NCBI GenBank assembly: GCA_020635995.1
Contig: JACJYS010000001.1
Span: 124,001 to 188,000 of the forward strand
Source of the DNA: Chitinophagales bacterium
GTDB lineage: Bacteria > Bacteroidota > Bacteroidia > Chitinophagales > UBA8649
DNA length: 64,000 nucleotides
Direction of reading: 5' to 3'
The position numbers and the translations under genes are program-made. Under the pieces are notes generated by a model. That model ran no database searches, was not told the DNA's origin, and worked only from the letters and a program-made list of their open reading frames with translations. Positions 43,148 through 53,689 of this stretch are shown in pieces. The number at the start of each line of letters is the position of its first letter. Within the stretch, counting starts at the first letter, position 1.

Positions 43148-46100
43148 GTGAATATTAGAGCATTAATAATATTATTGGTAGTTTTTTGTATAGAAGGAGG
43201 AAGGTTGTTGGCTCAAGATTCAACCAATCAAAACCTGCCATATCCATTAGAAGAACGTGAGGGCAATTTTTTAACAGACCCCAATCCTAATCCTTTTTAT
43301 TTAAACGATCCGGAAGCTATAGAAAGAGAAGTTAATTACGACCCGGCTACAGATTCTTACGTTATTACTGAAAAAGTAAATGGTAGAAATATACGCCCAC
43401 CGCAGTATATGTCTTTTGATGAGTATATGGATTATACTTTAAAAGATGAAAACAAGCAGTATTGGAAATCAAGGACAAACACAGAAAGAAGCCTAAGAGA
43501 TAAAAATATAGATTTGCCTTTTGAACCAAGTTATAACCCTAAAAAAGCAGGCGGTATTTTTAGAGGTTTAACTATAGATATACGCCCACAAGGAAATGTG
43601 GAGCTAACCTTAGGTGGCAATGTTCAAAAATACGACAACCCAAGCTTGCCTAAGCGAGCAAGGACACAAGGCGGTTTTGATTTTGATATGAATATCAATA
43701 TGAATGTAACCGGAAAAATTGGTGATGCTTTATCCATGACAATAAAGTATAACAATCAAACCGGTTTTTCTTTTGATAACCAGTTTAAATTGCAATATCA
43801 AGGACAAGAAGATGATATTATACAATTAGTAGAAGCAGGAAATGTAAGTTTCCCATTGCAAACTCAGCTAATTACAGGAGCACAAAGTTTAAGAGGTATA
43901 AAAGCACAGCTTCGTTTTGGAAGGCTTACTATGACCAACGTAGTGGCAGAGCAGCAATCGCAAAAAAAATCTATTATAGTTGAAGATGGTGCTCAGTTGC
44001 AAAATTTTGAAATAAAAGCCGATCAATATGAAAGTGATAAACACTTTTTTTTAACCCAATTTTTTAGAAACAATTACGATAATTCATTAGCTCAAATTCC
44101 TAATATTTTATCGCAAGTTAATATAGAAGAAATAGAAGTGTGGGTTACTAACCGTACAGGGCAAACCAATGGAGTTAGAGATGTAGTGGCTTTTCAAGAT
44201 TTAGGAGAAACCGACCCATATAGTCCGGCTGTACATCCTTTAGCCGGCAATACTTTACCCGATAATAAAGCCAATGATTTATATACTACCTTAGTAATGA
44301 ATCAAAATTTACGATTGAGTAGCAATGTAGCAAGTGGTTTGCAAAGCCAATATCCTACATTTGAAAGTGTAAGAGATTACGAAAAAACTTATGCCCGATT
44401 ATTATCAAGCTCAGAATATATTTTAAATAGAGAGCTGGGGTATATTTCATTACAAACAGCATTGCAACCCAACCAAGTATTAGGTGTAGCTTTTAAATAT
44501 ACTTACAATGGGCAAGTTTATCAAGTAGGAGAGCTGTCAAGAAATGTTCCACCGGATTCTTCTTCTGCTTCTGAAGTATTGTATTTAAAAATGTTGCGTA
44601 GCTCATCTATTCGTCCCGATTTGCCAATGTGGGATTTGATGATGAAAAACATTTATGCCTTAGGTGCTTATCAAATAAGTCAAACAGATTTTAGATTAGA
44701 CATATTTTATTTAGACCCGGGAGGAGGGCTAAAAAGATTTATACCTAAAGGAAATTTAAGCGACCAGCAGTTAATTCGTGTTATGAACTTAGACCGATTA
44801 AATAACCAAGGTGACCCTCAGCCCGATGGATTATTTGATTACATACCGGGAGTAACAATAAACCCACAAAACGGGCGGTTAATATTTCCTGTTGTAGAAC
44901 CCTTTGGTAGTCATTTAGAACAAAAATTAATAGATGCCGGCAATGCCGATTTAGTAGATGATTATGTTTTTAATGTACTATACGATTCCACTTTGTGGGT
45001 GGCACAGCAGTCGCCAGAGCTAAATAGGTTTAGTATTAAAGGAAAATACCAAGGTAGCGGTGGCAATAGAATACAGTTAGGGGCATTTCAGTTGCCCGAA
45101 AATTCCGTAACCGTTTCTTTAGGAGGAATAAGACTAACCGAAGGGCAAGATTATACCGTAGATTATAACTTAGGAGTAGTAACTATTATAAATGAAGGAT
45201 TATTAAACTCGGGGCAACAAATTAAAGTAGATTACGAAAACAATGCTTTGTTTGGTTTTCAGCAGCGGTCATTAATGGCTTCGCGTTTAGATTATAGAAT
45301 TTCCGACAAAGTTTTTGTTGGTGGTACTATAATGAAAATGAAAGAACGTCCGTTTTCGCAAAAAGTAAATTTAGGCAGCGACCCTATTAACAATACTATA
45401 ATGGGCTTGGATTTTAGAATGCAAACCGATGTGCCGTTTTTAACCAGAGCCTTAGACAAACTTCCTATTTATAGTACAAAAGAAATGTCAAATATATCTC
45501 TGCAAGGAGAAGTGGCACACTTACGCCCGGGGCACAATAAATTTATAGAGCAAGACAAAGAGCCTATGGTTTATATAGACGATTTTGAAGGTTCAAGCAG
45601 TTCTTACGATTTAAAAGGAAGTCCGCAAACATGGAAATTGGCATCTACACCAAAAGGAGCTACAGATAAATCGGGAAATATACTATTTCCGGAGGCAGAC
45701 CAGTTTAATGATTTTGCTTATGGATTTAACAGAGCCAAGCTATCATGGTATAATGTAGATCCTTCTTTCTTCCAAAAAAGTCAAAGTCCGGAAGCGGTTT
45801 ACAATAATAAACAAGTATTGAGCAACCACTATGTGCGTCCTATTTTCCAATCAGAATTATATCCTAATAGAGATTTAGGAAACAGTATAGACCAACAAGT
45901 ATTTACTTTTGACCTAAACTACGAACCGGAAAAAAGAGGACCTTACAATTTTGAAGAAAGTAATAGCGGAACAGTACCATACAGTAGAGGTGTAAGACCA
46001 GACGGACGATTAATAGCTCCCGAAACACGCTGGGGCGGTATTATGAGAGGGATAGACAATAACAATTTTGAAGTAGCCAATATAGAATATGTAGAGTTTT

Positions 46101-49100
46101 GGGTAATGGATCCGTTTATATACAATGACAATAGCAAAGGAGGGCAGCTTTATATAAACTTAGGTAATGTAAGTGAGGATATTTTAAAAGACTCCCGAAT
46201 GCTATATGAAAATGGCATTAGCAACGACCAAAGCTTAATGGATAGCACTACGTGGGGAGTAGTACCACGGGCACAGCCACTTAATAATGCTTTTGATAAC
46301 AATCCGGACCTTCGCCCTACACAAGATGTTGGTTTTGATGGATTAAACGATGATGATGAGCGAACGGAGTTTCAGAGTTTCTTAAATGATGTACAAGTTG
46401 ACCCACTTCCTAAATCATTATTAGAAAACGATCCGGCTTCCGATAACTTTACCCATTATTTAGACCCACAGTACGATAATATGGCAGATATTATTGGGCG
46501 ATATGTTAACTTTAATAATCCACACGGCAACTCGCCTGTTTTAGAAGGGAATACATTATACGCAGGTTCTAATAATCCGGATATAGAAGACTTAAACAGA
46601 GATAACTCTTTAAACGAAACCGAGCAATATTTTCAATATGCTATAGACATGTATCCCGGCATGGATGTAGATAACCATCCTTATATTGTTTCTGTTTCTG
46701 AATTTGGACCAGATGATTTTTTTGACGAACCACAACCGGGGTGGAAATGGTATCAGTTTAGAATACCGATACACGAATATACCAGCAAAGTAGGAAGCAT
46801 ACAGGATTTTAGATCAATACAATATGTAAGAATGTTTTTAACTAATTGGGAAGATTCTGTAACACTTCGTTTTGGAACTTTAGATTTAGTTAGAAACCAA
46901 TGGAGAACCTACTTATATGAATTAGCAGAAGCATCAGAAAACTTGCCTGTAGATGAAGATGCTACTTTCTTTAATGTAACACAAGTTAACGTAGAAGAAA
47001 ACAGCGGTAAAGAACCCGTAAATTATATATTGCCACCAAATATTTTAAGAGAACAAGGCGTAGCAAATAATGCAAATACTTTAGTAGCTCAAAACGAACA
47101 ATCTTTAGCTGCAAGTGTTTGTGGTTTAAAAGATGGTGATTCAAGAGCGGTATATAAAAATGTAAACTTAGATTTTAGAAACTACAAGCGTGTTATTATG
47201 GACATACACGCCAATAGATTTCCGGGCGAAATAATGCCTCAAGATGGAGCTTTAACCGCATTTATACGTTTTGGTATTGATTTTACAAGTAATTATTATC
47301 AAATAGAAACACCTTTAGTATTTACTCCAGACGGGCAATATGCCGATAACGATGCAGACAAAGCAACCGTATGGCCAGATGCCAACAAATTTGATGTTTC
47401 GTTAAGTGAGTTAACGGAAATTAAAAAAGCAAGAAATGCCGCTGGCTGGCCTAAAACAGTGCCTTATAGTGCAACTACAAGCACAGGAAAAATAGTAACC
47501 ATAAAAGGTATTCCGGATTTAGGAACACTACAAATAGTAATGTTGGGAGTAAAAAACCCTTCGCAAAACGATCCGAACAATCCTATACAGGGAGAAGATA
47601 ATGGAAACGCACAATGTGGAGAGGTTTGGTTTAACGAGTTTAGATTAAGTGGCTTAGATGAAAGACCCGGTTCGGCAGCTTTAGCCAGTTTATCTATAAA
47701 ACTTGCCGATTTAGGAAACGTTAATTTCAGCACCAGTATGCATAGTATTGGTTTTGGACAAGTAGATATGCAAGTAGATGAAAGATACCAAGACCGTTTT
47801 TACTCTTACGATTTTAATACAAATCTTCAATTAGGTAAGTTTTTGCCGGCAAAAGCTAACATACAAATACCTTTTTATGGCGGTATATCTCAGTCATTTA
47901 GCACGCCAGAATACGACCCTTATCAGTTAGATTTAACCTCTAAAGAACAAATAGCTTCTATAAAAACACTAAACGAAGACTCTGCTTTAACCTATAAGAG
48001 GATGATACAAACGCTGGTAACAAGGAAAGGCTTTAACTTTACTAATGTTAGAAAACTACCGGGAGAGAAACAAAAGAGACTCTTTTTCTTTAGCCCCGAA
48101 AACCTTGGATTTTCTTATGCTTATAATGTAATAGAAAAAAGCGACCCGTTTGTACAAAGTGATTATGAACAAACACATTTAGGAAAAATAGACTATGCAC
48201 ATAGTTTGCAGCCTAAGTATTTGTATCCATTTAAAAAAGCTATTAAAAGCACCAATCCATTTTTAAGTATAATAAAAGATTTAAATGTCAATTTCTTCCC
48301 TTCTACTATGGCGTTTAATACACAAATGAATAGGCAGTATGGAGAGCTTAATTTAAGAACTTTAGAAGGTGATGATTTTACATTGCCTACCACTTTTAAT
48401 AAGTTTTTTACGTGGGATAGGTCTTATTCTTTTAAATACAATCCTTTTAAATCTTTAAGTATAGATTATAACGCTAATAATGCAGCCCGTATAGATGAAC
48501 CTTTCGGGAAAATAGATACCAAAGAAGAAAAGCAAGAGATTTGGAACAACATAAAACGTGGTGGTAGAACCACTATGTTTAACCAAAATTTGAATGTAAA
48601 TTATAAATTGCCATTAAATAAATTGCCATTTTTAGATTTTACAAATACTACGGTTAGCTATGGTTCCGGATTCAACTGGATAGCGGCTCCACTGCGTGCT
48701 GATGCCGATGGAAATTATATTGAAAATCCACTGGGGAATGTAATGAGCAATAACCAGCAACTTAGATTTAACACCGATTGGAATTTTGATAAATTGTACT
48801 CAAAAGTGCCTTATTTAAAGAAATTTACAGGAACAAATCCAACCGCAGGAAACAAACAAGCCACACAGCAAAAACGTGAAACAGCTGTAAAAGCAAGAGA
48901 AAAACTAAAGCAAGATAAAATAGCTTTAGAAGAAAAACTGCAAGCGGAAAAAGAAGCTTTTAAAGATTTGAAAGCAGAACTAAAAATAGATACTGTTCTT
49001 ACTAAAAAAGAGAAGAAAGTAGAAAAGAAAACTCAAAAAGAGAAAATAAAGAGTTTAAGAAAGCAAATAAAGAAGAAAAAATCTGACAGAGCACAAAAGC

Positions 49101-50563
49101 AAGCTCCTGCACGTATTTTAGAAAACGCCATAATGCAACCTTTGGTAAGTTTAAAGAAAATTTCGGTTTCTTATACCGAAGACAGAAGTACAACCGTGCC
49201 GGGTTATATGCCGGATACTGATTTTGTAGGTTTAGATAGGCAAAGCAAGCGAGCTCCGGGGCCGGGGTTTGTGTTTGGTGGTCAGCCGGGTTTCCAGTGG
49301 TTCAAAAACTTTGATGCCTCTAAAAGAGATGCATGGTTAGATGAAGCTGCTAATAATGGATGGATTTCGCAAGATTCATTGCAAAACCAGAAATTTATGC
49401 AAACCTATTCTCAAAACTTAGACATTAGAGCCACGATAGAACCGTATAGAGATTTGCAAATAGATTTGACATTAAACAAAACAAATTCTATAAACCACTC
49501 TCAGTTTTTTAAAGTTTTTGATTCAAATACAGGATATGAGCATTCGCTTCCACAAGATGTGGGTACGTATAAAATTTCTACCATTACTTGGAAAACCATG
49601 TTTACAAAATACGATACAACATGGCTAAACAGTACCTATAAGCAGTTTTTAGATAATAGAGCTATTATTTCTGAACGTATGCAGTACGAAAACGGAAATA
49701 GTAGTGGCACATTCTATAATCCAAGCGATTCTACTTCAAATGCTAATTATAAAGAAGGATATGGTCCTACTTCGCAAGATGTATTAATACCTGCATTTTT
49801 AGCTGCTTACCAAGGAAAAGACGCTAATAAAGTAAAATTAAATCCATTTAAAAACTTTCCATTGCCAAACTGGCAAATAAGCTACAATGGTTTAACAAGG
49901 TTTAAATGGGCTCAAAAAATATTCTCTAATTTCAGCATTAGACATGGCTATAGCTCAGTAATTCAAATAGCAAGTTTCCAAACCAACTACGATTATCAAG
50001 GCGATAATACTTATTTTACGCCTAATACGGTAGATTCATTAAATGGAAACTACTATACATATTATAATATTCCTAACATAGTTATAAACGAGCAGTTAAA
50101 TCCATTAATTGGTTTTGATATGACCTTTAAAAATGGTTTGCAAGCTCGTATTGATTATAAAAAATCAAGAACAGCTACGGTTAATTTTACCGATTTTCAG
50201 CTTATAGAAAATCAATCTGAAGCCATAACCGCAGGATTAGGCTATAGAGTAAAAGGGTTAAAAATGCCATTTAAGTTTAAGGGTAAAAAAGTAATATTGC
50301 ACAACGATTTGAATATGCGATTTGACTTTACATATAGAGATAATGTAATAGTAAACCACCGATTAGACCAAGGCATTTCAATACCAACAAGTGGAGCTAA
50401 AGTAATAACCGTTTCGCCATCTATAGATTATGTAATAAGCAAGCAGATGAACATAAGAATTTTCTTAGACAGAACAAGAACAATTCCTAAAACATCTAAC
50501 TCTTTCCCTACCACCACTACACGAGCAGGAGTAACATTCAGATTTAGCTTAGCTAATTTCTAA
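43148..50563 (+). CDS. sprA: Type IX secretion system outer-membrane translocon SprA (SOV)
   Basis: 2471 aa, the expected giant size. A GTG start at 43148 gives a signal peptide (NIRALIILLVVFCIEGGRLL then AQ). SprA forms a 36-strand beta barrel through which T9SS cargo such as the two sorting-domain proteins in this window leave. Strands and family blocks such as GNVELTLGGNVQKYDNPSLP, DFEGSSSSYDLKGSPQTWKL and the C-terminal VTFRFSLANF are visible. A charged coiled-coil segment (about residues 1898-1990, AVKAREKLKQDKIALEEKLQ) is inserted between barrel strands. No truncation or frameshift is seen. Confidence 0.95.
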   Translation: MNIRALIILLVVFCIEGGRLLAQDSTNQNLPYPLEEREGNFLTDPNPNPFYLNDPEAIEREVNYDPATDSYVITEKVNGRNIRPPQYMSFDEYMDYTLKDENKQYWKSRTNTERSLRDKNIDLPFEPSYNPKKAGGIFRGLTIDIRPQGNVELTLGGNVQKYDNPSLPKRARTQGGFDFDMNINMNVTGKIGDALSMTIKYNNQTGFSFDNQFKLQYQGQEDDIIQLVEAGNVSFPLQTQLITGAQSLRGIKAQLRFGRLTMTNVVAEQQSQKKSIIVEDGAQLQNFEIKADQYESDKHFFLTQFFRNNYDNSLAQIPNILSQVNIEEIEVWVTNRTGQTNGVRDVVAFQDLGETDPYSPAVHPLAGNTLPDNKANDLYTTLVMNQNLRLSSNVASGLQSQYPTFESVRDYEKTYARLLSSSEYILNRELGYISLQTALQPNQVLGVAFKYTYNGQVYQVGELSRNVPPDSSSASEVLYLKMLRSSSIRPDLPMWDLMMKNIYALGAYQISQTDFRLDIFYLDPGGGLKRFIPKGNLSDQQLIRVMNLDRLNNQGDPQPDGLFDYIPGVTINPQNGRLIFPVVEPFGSHLEQKLIDAGNADLVDDYVFNVLYDSTLWVAQQSPELNRFSIKGKYQGSGGNRIQLGAFQLPENSVTVSLGGIRLTEGQDYTVDYNLGVVTIINEGLLNSGQQIKVDYENNALFGFQQRSLMASRLDYRISDKVFVGGTIMKMKERPFSQKVNLGSDPINNTIMGLDFRMQTDVPFLTRALDKLPIYSTKEMSNISLQGEVAHLRPGHNKFIEQDKEPMVYIDDFEGSSSSYDLKGSPQTWKLASTPKGATDKSGNILFPEADQFNDFAYGFNRAKLSWYNVDPSFFQKSQSPEAVYNNKQVLSNHYVRPIFQSELYPNRDLGNSIDQQVFTFDLNYEPEKRGPYNFEESNSGTVPYSRGVRPDGRLIAPETRWGGIMRGIDNNNFEVANIEYVEFWVMDPFIYNDNSKGGQLYINLGNVSEDILKDSRMLYENGISNDQSLMDSTTWGVVPRAQPLNNAFDNNPDLRPTQDVGFDGLNDDDERTEFQSFLNDVQVDPLPKSLLENDPASDNFTHYLDPQYDNMADIIGRYVNFNNPHGNSPVLEGNTLYAGSNNPDIEDLNRDNSLNETEQYFQYAIDMYPGMDVDNHPYIVSVSEFGPDDFFDEPQPGWKWYQFRIPIHEYTSKVGSIQDFRSIQYVRMFLTNWEDSVTLRFGTLDLVRNQWRTYLYELAEASENLPVDEDATFFNVTQVNVEENSGKEPVNYILPPNILREQGVANNANTLVAQNEQSLAASVCGLKDGDSRAVYKNVNLDFRNYKRVIMDIHANRFPGEIMPQDGALTAFIRFGIDFTSNYYQIETPLVFTPDGQYADNDADKATVWPDANKFDVSLSELTEIKKARNAAGWPKTVPYSATTSTGKIVTIKGIPDLGTLQIVMLGVKNPSQNDPNNPIQGEDNGNAQCGEVWFNEFRLSGLDERPGSAALASLSIKLADLGNVNFSTSMHSIGFGQVDMQVDERYQDRFYSYDFNTNLQLGKFLPAKANIQIPFYGGISQSFSTPEYDPYQLDLTSKEQIASIKTLNEDSALTYKRMIQTLVTRKGFNFTNVRKLPGEKQKRLFFFSPENLGFSYAYNVIEKSDPFVQSDYEQTHLGKIDYAHSLQPKYLYPFKKAIKSTNPFLSIIKDLNVNFFPSTMAFNTQMNRQYGELNLRTLEGDDFTLPTTFNKFFTWDRSYSFKYNPFKSLSIDYNANNAARIDEPFGKIDTKEEKQEIWNNIKRGGRTTMFNQNLNVNYKLPLNKLPFLDFTNTTVSYGSGFNWIAAPLRADADGNYIENPLGNVMSNNQQLRFNTDWNFDKLYSKVPYLKKFTGTNPTAGNKQATQQKRETAVKAREKLKQDKIALEEKLQAEKEAFKDLKAELKIDTVLTKKEKKVEKKTQKEKIKSLRKQIKKKKSDRAQKQAPARILENAIMQPLVSLKKISVSYTEDRSTTVPGYMPDTDFVGLDRQSKRAPGPGFVFGGQPGFQWFKNFDASKRDAWLDEAANNGWISQDSLQNQKFMQTYSQNLDIRATIEPYRDLQIDLTLNKTNSINHSQFFKVFDSNTGYEHSLPQDVGTYKISTITWKTMFTKYDTTWLNSTYKQFLDNRAIISERMQYENGNSSGTFYNPSDSTSNANYKEGYGPTSQDVLIPAFLAAYQGKDANKVKLNPFKNFPLPNWQISYNGLTRFKWAQKIFSNFSIRHGYSSVIQIASFQTNYDYQGDNTYFTPNTVDSLNGNYYTYYNIPNIVINEQLNPLIGFDMTFKNGLQARIDYKKSRTATVNFTDFQLIENQSEAITAGLGYRVKGLKMPFKFKGKKVILHNDLNMRFDFTYRDNVIVNHRLDQGISIPTSGAKVITVSPSIDYVISKQMNIRIFLDRTRTIPKTSNSFPTTTTRAGVTFRFSLANF

Positions 50564-50626
50564 AAACTTAGCGAGAATTGTTCACGGGCATTATCCGTTA
50601 CTAAACTTTGTTTTAAATTTTAACTT

Positions 50627-51262
50627 ATGCGATTTTTACCAGAAGAAATAGAAAATTATGCAGCATTACATTCTTTAAAAGAGGATGAAGTATTGCAACA
50701 ACTTAACAGAGAAACTCATTTAAACATTCTTATGCCTCAAATGATTAGTGGGCATATTCAAGGAAATTTTTTAAGAATGATGAGCTTTATGATTAAGCCC
50801 AAAAACATTTTAGAGATAGGCACTTTTACCGGCTATTCTGCTATTTGTTTAGCTCAAGGATTGCAAGAAAATGGCAAACTTTATACTATAGATATTAATG
50901 AAGAACTTGAAGATATGTGTAGAACATATTTTGATAAAGCAGGACTAAAAAATAAGATAGATTATAGAATAGGAAATGCCTTAGATATTATTCCCGACAT
51001 AAACGAAACTTTTGATTTAGTTTTTATTGATGCCGATAAAATAAATTATAGCAACTATTACGATTTGGTTTTTAGCAAAGTAAATAAAGGTGGTTTTATT
51101 TTGGCAGATAATGTTTTGTGGAGCGGAAAAGTAACGCAAGAAAAAAAGAATAAAGACACGCAAGCACTACATGATTATAATACAAAAATAACCAATGACG
51201 AAAGAGTAGAAAATTATTTAGTTCCTATAAGAGATGGAATAATGGTGGCTCGCAAAAAATAA
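50627..51262 (+). CDS. SAM-dependent O-methyltransferase (COMT-like)
   Basis: 211 aa. Class I methyltransferase: LEIGTFTGYSAICLAQGL (SAM motif I), TIDINEELEDM, VFIDADKINYSNYYDLVF (metal-binding Asp and the acidic pair), then GGFILADNVLWSGKV. This is the cation-dependent, catechol O-methyltransferase family in which D-A-D-K binds the metal. The acceptor is unknown; it may be a small phenolic or a cell-wall component. The stop is followed after 133 bp by the next gene with its own promoter, so it ends the ruvA-sprA side unit. Confidence 0.92.
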   Translation: MRFLPEEIENYAALHSLKEDEVLQQLNRETHLNILMPQMISGHIQGNFLRMMSFMIKPKNILEIGTFTGYSAICLAQGLQENGKLYTIDINEELEDMCRTYFDKAGLKNKIDYRIGNALDIIPDINETFDLVFIDADKINYSNYYDLVFSKVNKGGFILADNVLWSGKVTQEKKNKDTQALHDYNTKITNDERVENYLVPIRDGIMVARKK

Positions 51263-51321
51263 AACTCAACAACACAATATCCCGATTCAGTTATTTAATA
51301 TTACGATACGCAAACTAATAG

Positions 51322-51353
51322 TTGAACAGAGCAAAACACCGCCCGTATCTTTG
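51322..51353 (+). promoter_or_regulatory. Promoter of the phasin/histone-like gene
   Basis: TTG at 51322-51324 and TATCTTTG at 51346-51353 are spaced by 21 bp; the -7 box is exact and the spacing is within the range seen for this phylum. The ATG is 42 bp downstream. Confidence 0.55.
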
Positions 51354-51395
51354 TGGTATAATTATTAAAAACAAAAAATTTATAAAACCTATATC

Positions 51396-51797
51396 ATGGA
51401 AGAAACATTAAAAAAAATAGTTTATGCTGGTGTTGGCTTAGCCGCACAAGCTACAGAAAAATTTGAAAGTACTGTTGACGAGTTAATCGCAAAAGGAAAA
51501 TTATCTGACAAAGAAGGAAAGAAAATTGTTGATGATTTTTTCAAAAAAACAGAAAAGAAAAAAGACGAGTTTGAAGGCAAAATTAAATCATCTACAGACG
51601 AGATTTTTTCTAAATTCAAATTTGCTCAAGAAAACGAATTAAAAGACTTAAGAGCTAAAGTTGCTAAATTAGAAAAAGAAGTAAGCAAATTAACTGCTCC
51701 TGCTAAAAAACCAGTAGCTAAAAAAGCTCCTGCAAAAAAAGCAGCTCCTAAAGCTACAGCAACTAAAACTGCTACGCCTACAACTGTAAAAGCATAA
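51396..51797 (+). CDS. Phasin-like / histone H1-like small basic protein
   Basis: 133 aa. Residues 1-90 are an amphipathic helical phasin-type stretch (LKKIVYAGVGLAAQATEKFE; EGKKIVDDFFKKTEKKKDEF; AKVAKLEKEVSKL). The C-terminal 40 residues are Lys/Ala/Pro-rich repeats (AKKPVAKKAPAKKAAPKATA) like those of bacterial histone H1 homologues and PhaF. Such proteins bind DNA or polyhydroxyalkanoate granules; no PHA genes are visible here. It has its own strong promoter and terminator, consistent with an abundant protein. Confidence 0.82.
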   Translation: MEETLKKIVYAGVGLAAQATEKFESTVDELIAKGKLSDKEGKKIVDDFFKKTEKKKDEFEGKIKSSTDEIFSKFKFAQENELKDLRAKVAKLEKEVSKLTAPAKKPVAKKAPAKKAAPKATATKTATPTTVKA

Positions 51798-51823
51798 TTT
51801 AAAATTTAGTTTGAACAATAGAG

Positions 51824-51856
51824 AAGCCGAACACAACATTTGTGTTCGGCTTTTTT
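51824..51856 (+). terminator. Rho-independent terminator of the phasin-like gene
   Basis: A perfect 13-bp stem (AAGCCGAACACAA and complement) with a CAT loop and a TTTTTT tract, 27 bp after the stop codon. This is the clearest terminator in the window. Confidence 0.95.
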
Positions 51857-51985
51857 ATGCTCACTTCTTAACCTGACAGTTTCTATGTTTGCGTGTTTAC
51901 GTTTTATGGGAGGTTTTTTCTATCTCGTGCGTCATGCCTTTGCAGAAAGGCATCTCATTTGTAAAAAAACTACTACCTTTAATAA

Positions 51986-53689
51986 GTGCAAAACAATAAA
52001 ATAGCTTATCCCATATTACGCAGAAAAAACAGTATTAAAATCACTTATTTAATGTTGTTTCTTTACTTAATACTCCTTAGTTCTTGCACCTATTATTTAG
52101 GACCAAATAAGTGGGAAAAAACCTTCCCCAAAGAAGCAAATATTTTTCCTACACAAAATTATAATACACTAAAAAACGCTATTAATCCCGTTGATTTTTT
52201 AGGTAGCGAACTCGCAGATTTTTCTAATAAAAATTACATAATTTACAGCGATAAATTTAAAGACACCATATTAGATGTTCGGGTGGTTTTTGCTAACTTA
52301 TTATTGGGCAAAAATATAGAACGCATAAATGCCGATATTCAAAAATTTAAAGCGTGGGGAACTACGGGAACTTCAAGTATTTTAAACAAAAAAGGCGACT
52401 ATGATTTCTCTGAAATTCAATGGATAAACATAGTTTATTATTTTAAAGATAAGCCAGAAATTTTACATCCTGCTACAGCCCGGCACATTATAAACCACTT
52501 AATTATAGATAATGGATTTAAACCAAAAATTAAAGCCCCTAAAACGCTTGGAATTATACGGGAAACAGAGAATCATATTTTAATGAAAGAAACCAGCAGG
52601 TATTTAAAAAACCAATGGATTTTTACCTTACAAAATCACGATGAAAAATATGATAATAGCAAAAATGGAATGGACGATTTTTTAATTCATCATCTGCAAG
52701 AAATGCTAAAAACAGGCTTCTTTGAATTTAACGCCAATCCGTACATAAGTTACACTATAGAAGCACTACTTATACTCAGAGAACATACCGATAATACTGA
52801 AATAAAAAACCTGTGTACAAAAATATTAGATGCCGAAAATTGGCAGTATGTTTTGGGTAGTTTTAATATGAAAAAATACAGTCCATTCAGAAGAAGAATG
52901 AGCAGAGTAAGTATAACAAATTTAACAGGAGATAGACATGGAGCATTAATGAAAATAGAATGGGCAAAGTACCATAAAATACCACTTAGTGAAGCACAGC
53001 TTTCTTGCTGTTTTGATAAAGCTTTGGTGTTGGCTACCAGCAGTTATATTTTGCCAGCTCAAACAGAAAGTTTTTTGTTTAATAAACCCAATGCATATTA
53101 TGCAAAAATAGGTCATGGTTTAAAATCTTCGCCTGAAATATATTACGGCACACCTAATTTTTTATTGAGTGCTGGCGGTTTGCGTTTCGGAAAAAAATCG
53201 CAGATAGTGCCACGCCCTACTACTTTATTTTTAAATGATAATGTAAAGGAAATAAATGATTGTTTTTACATAGCAGGAAAAGGTGTATTAAACCAATGGA
53301 ACAATACGGGAGTCTATCAAAATTTTGCAGTTGGAAATCAGCCGGTAAATATTCCTACGAAATACACAATTTATGAAAAAATAGGTAATTGGAATGTTTA
53401 TAAAACCAAAGAAGAAAATCCCGTTTTTGTATGCGTGTATAACAGTAAAAATTTTGGAGTAATTTATGTTTCGCAAAATGAAAACTATAAAACTATACTA
53501 AAACAAAATAGCATACTAAACAAAAAGAAAGATGAATTTTTGTTAGAAAACAACCAGCGTGTTTCTTACAATTTATCAAATAAAAAGAAGTGGATTATTA
53601 CTCAAATAAATGATACAAAAACGGATAAATATTTTAAAAACTGGAAACGATTTGATGTGAAGTTTTATAAAACAAATTCTACCTATTAA
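51986..53689 (+). CDS. Large lipoprotein of unknown function
   Basis: 567 aa with a GTG start. The longer N-terminus gives a basic region (LRRKNSIKI), hydrophobic core and lipobox (LMLFLYLILLSSC), which is why the GTG is preferred over the ATG at 52052, whose 12-residue leader would be too short. The mature part is mostly alpha-helical (HHLQEMLKTGFFEFNANPYI; SYTIEALLILREH) and contains an FGKKSQIVPRPTTLFLND strand block, perhaps an alpha/alpha toroid like polysaccharide lyases, but no catalytic motif is certain. It ends 11 bp inside the convergent T9SS cargo gene. The function is unknown. Confidence 0.7.
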   Translation: MQNNKIAYPILRRKNSIKITYLMLFLYLILLSSCTYYLGPNKWEKTFPKEANIFPTQNYNTLKNAINPVDFLGSELADFSNKNYIIYSDKFKDTILDVRVVFANLLLGKNIERINADIQKFKAWGTTGTSSILNKKGDYDFSEIQWINIVYYFKDKPEILHPATARHIINHLIIDNGFKPKIKAPKTLGIIRETENHILMKETSRYLKNQWIFTLQNHDEKYDNSKNGMDDFLIHHLQEMLKTGFFEFNANPYISYTIEALLILREHTDNTEIKNLCTKILDAENWQYVLGSFNMKKYSPFRRRMSRVSITNLTGDRHGALMKIEWAKYHKIPLSEAQLSCCFDKALVLATSSYILPAQTESFLFNKPNAYYAKIGHGLKSSPEIYYGTPNFLLSAGGLRFGKKSQIVPRPTTLFLNDNVKEINDCFYIAGKGVLNQWNNTGVYQNFAVGNQPVNIPTKYTIYEKIGNWNVYKTKEENPVFVCVYNSKNFGVIYVSQNENYKTILKQNSILNKKKDEFLLENNQRVSYNLSNKKKWIITQINDTKTDKYFKNWKRFDVKFYKTNSTY

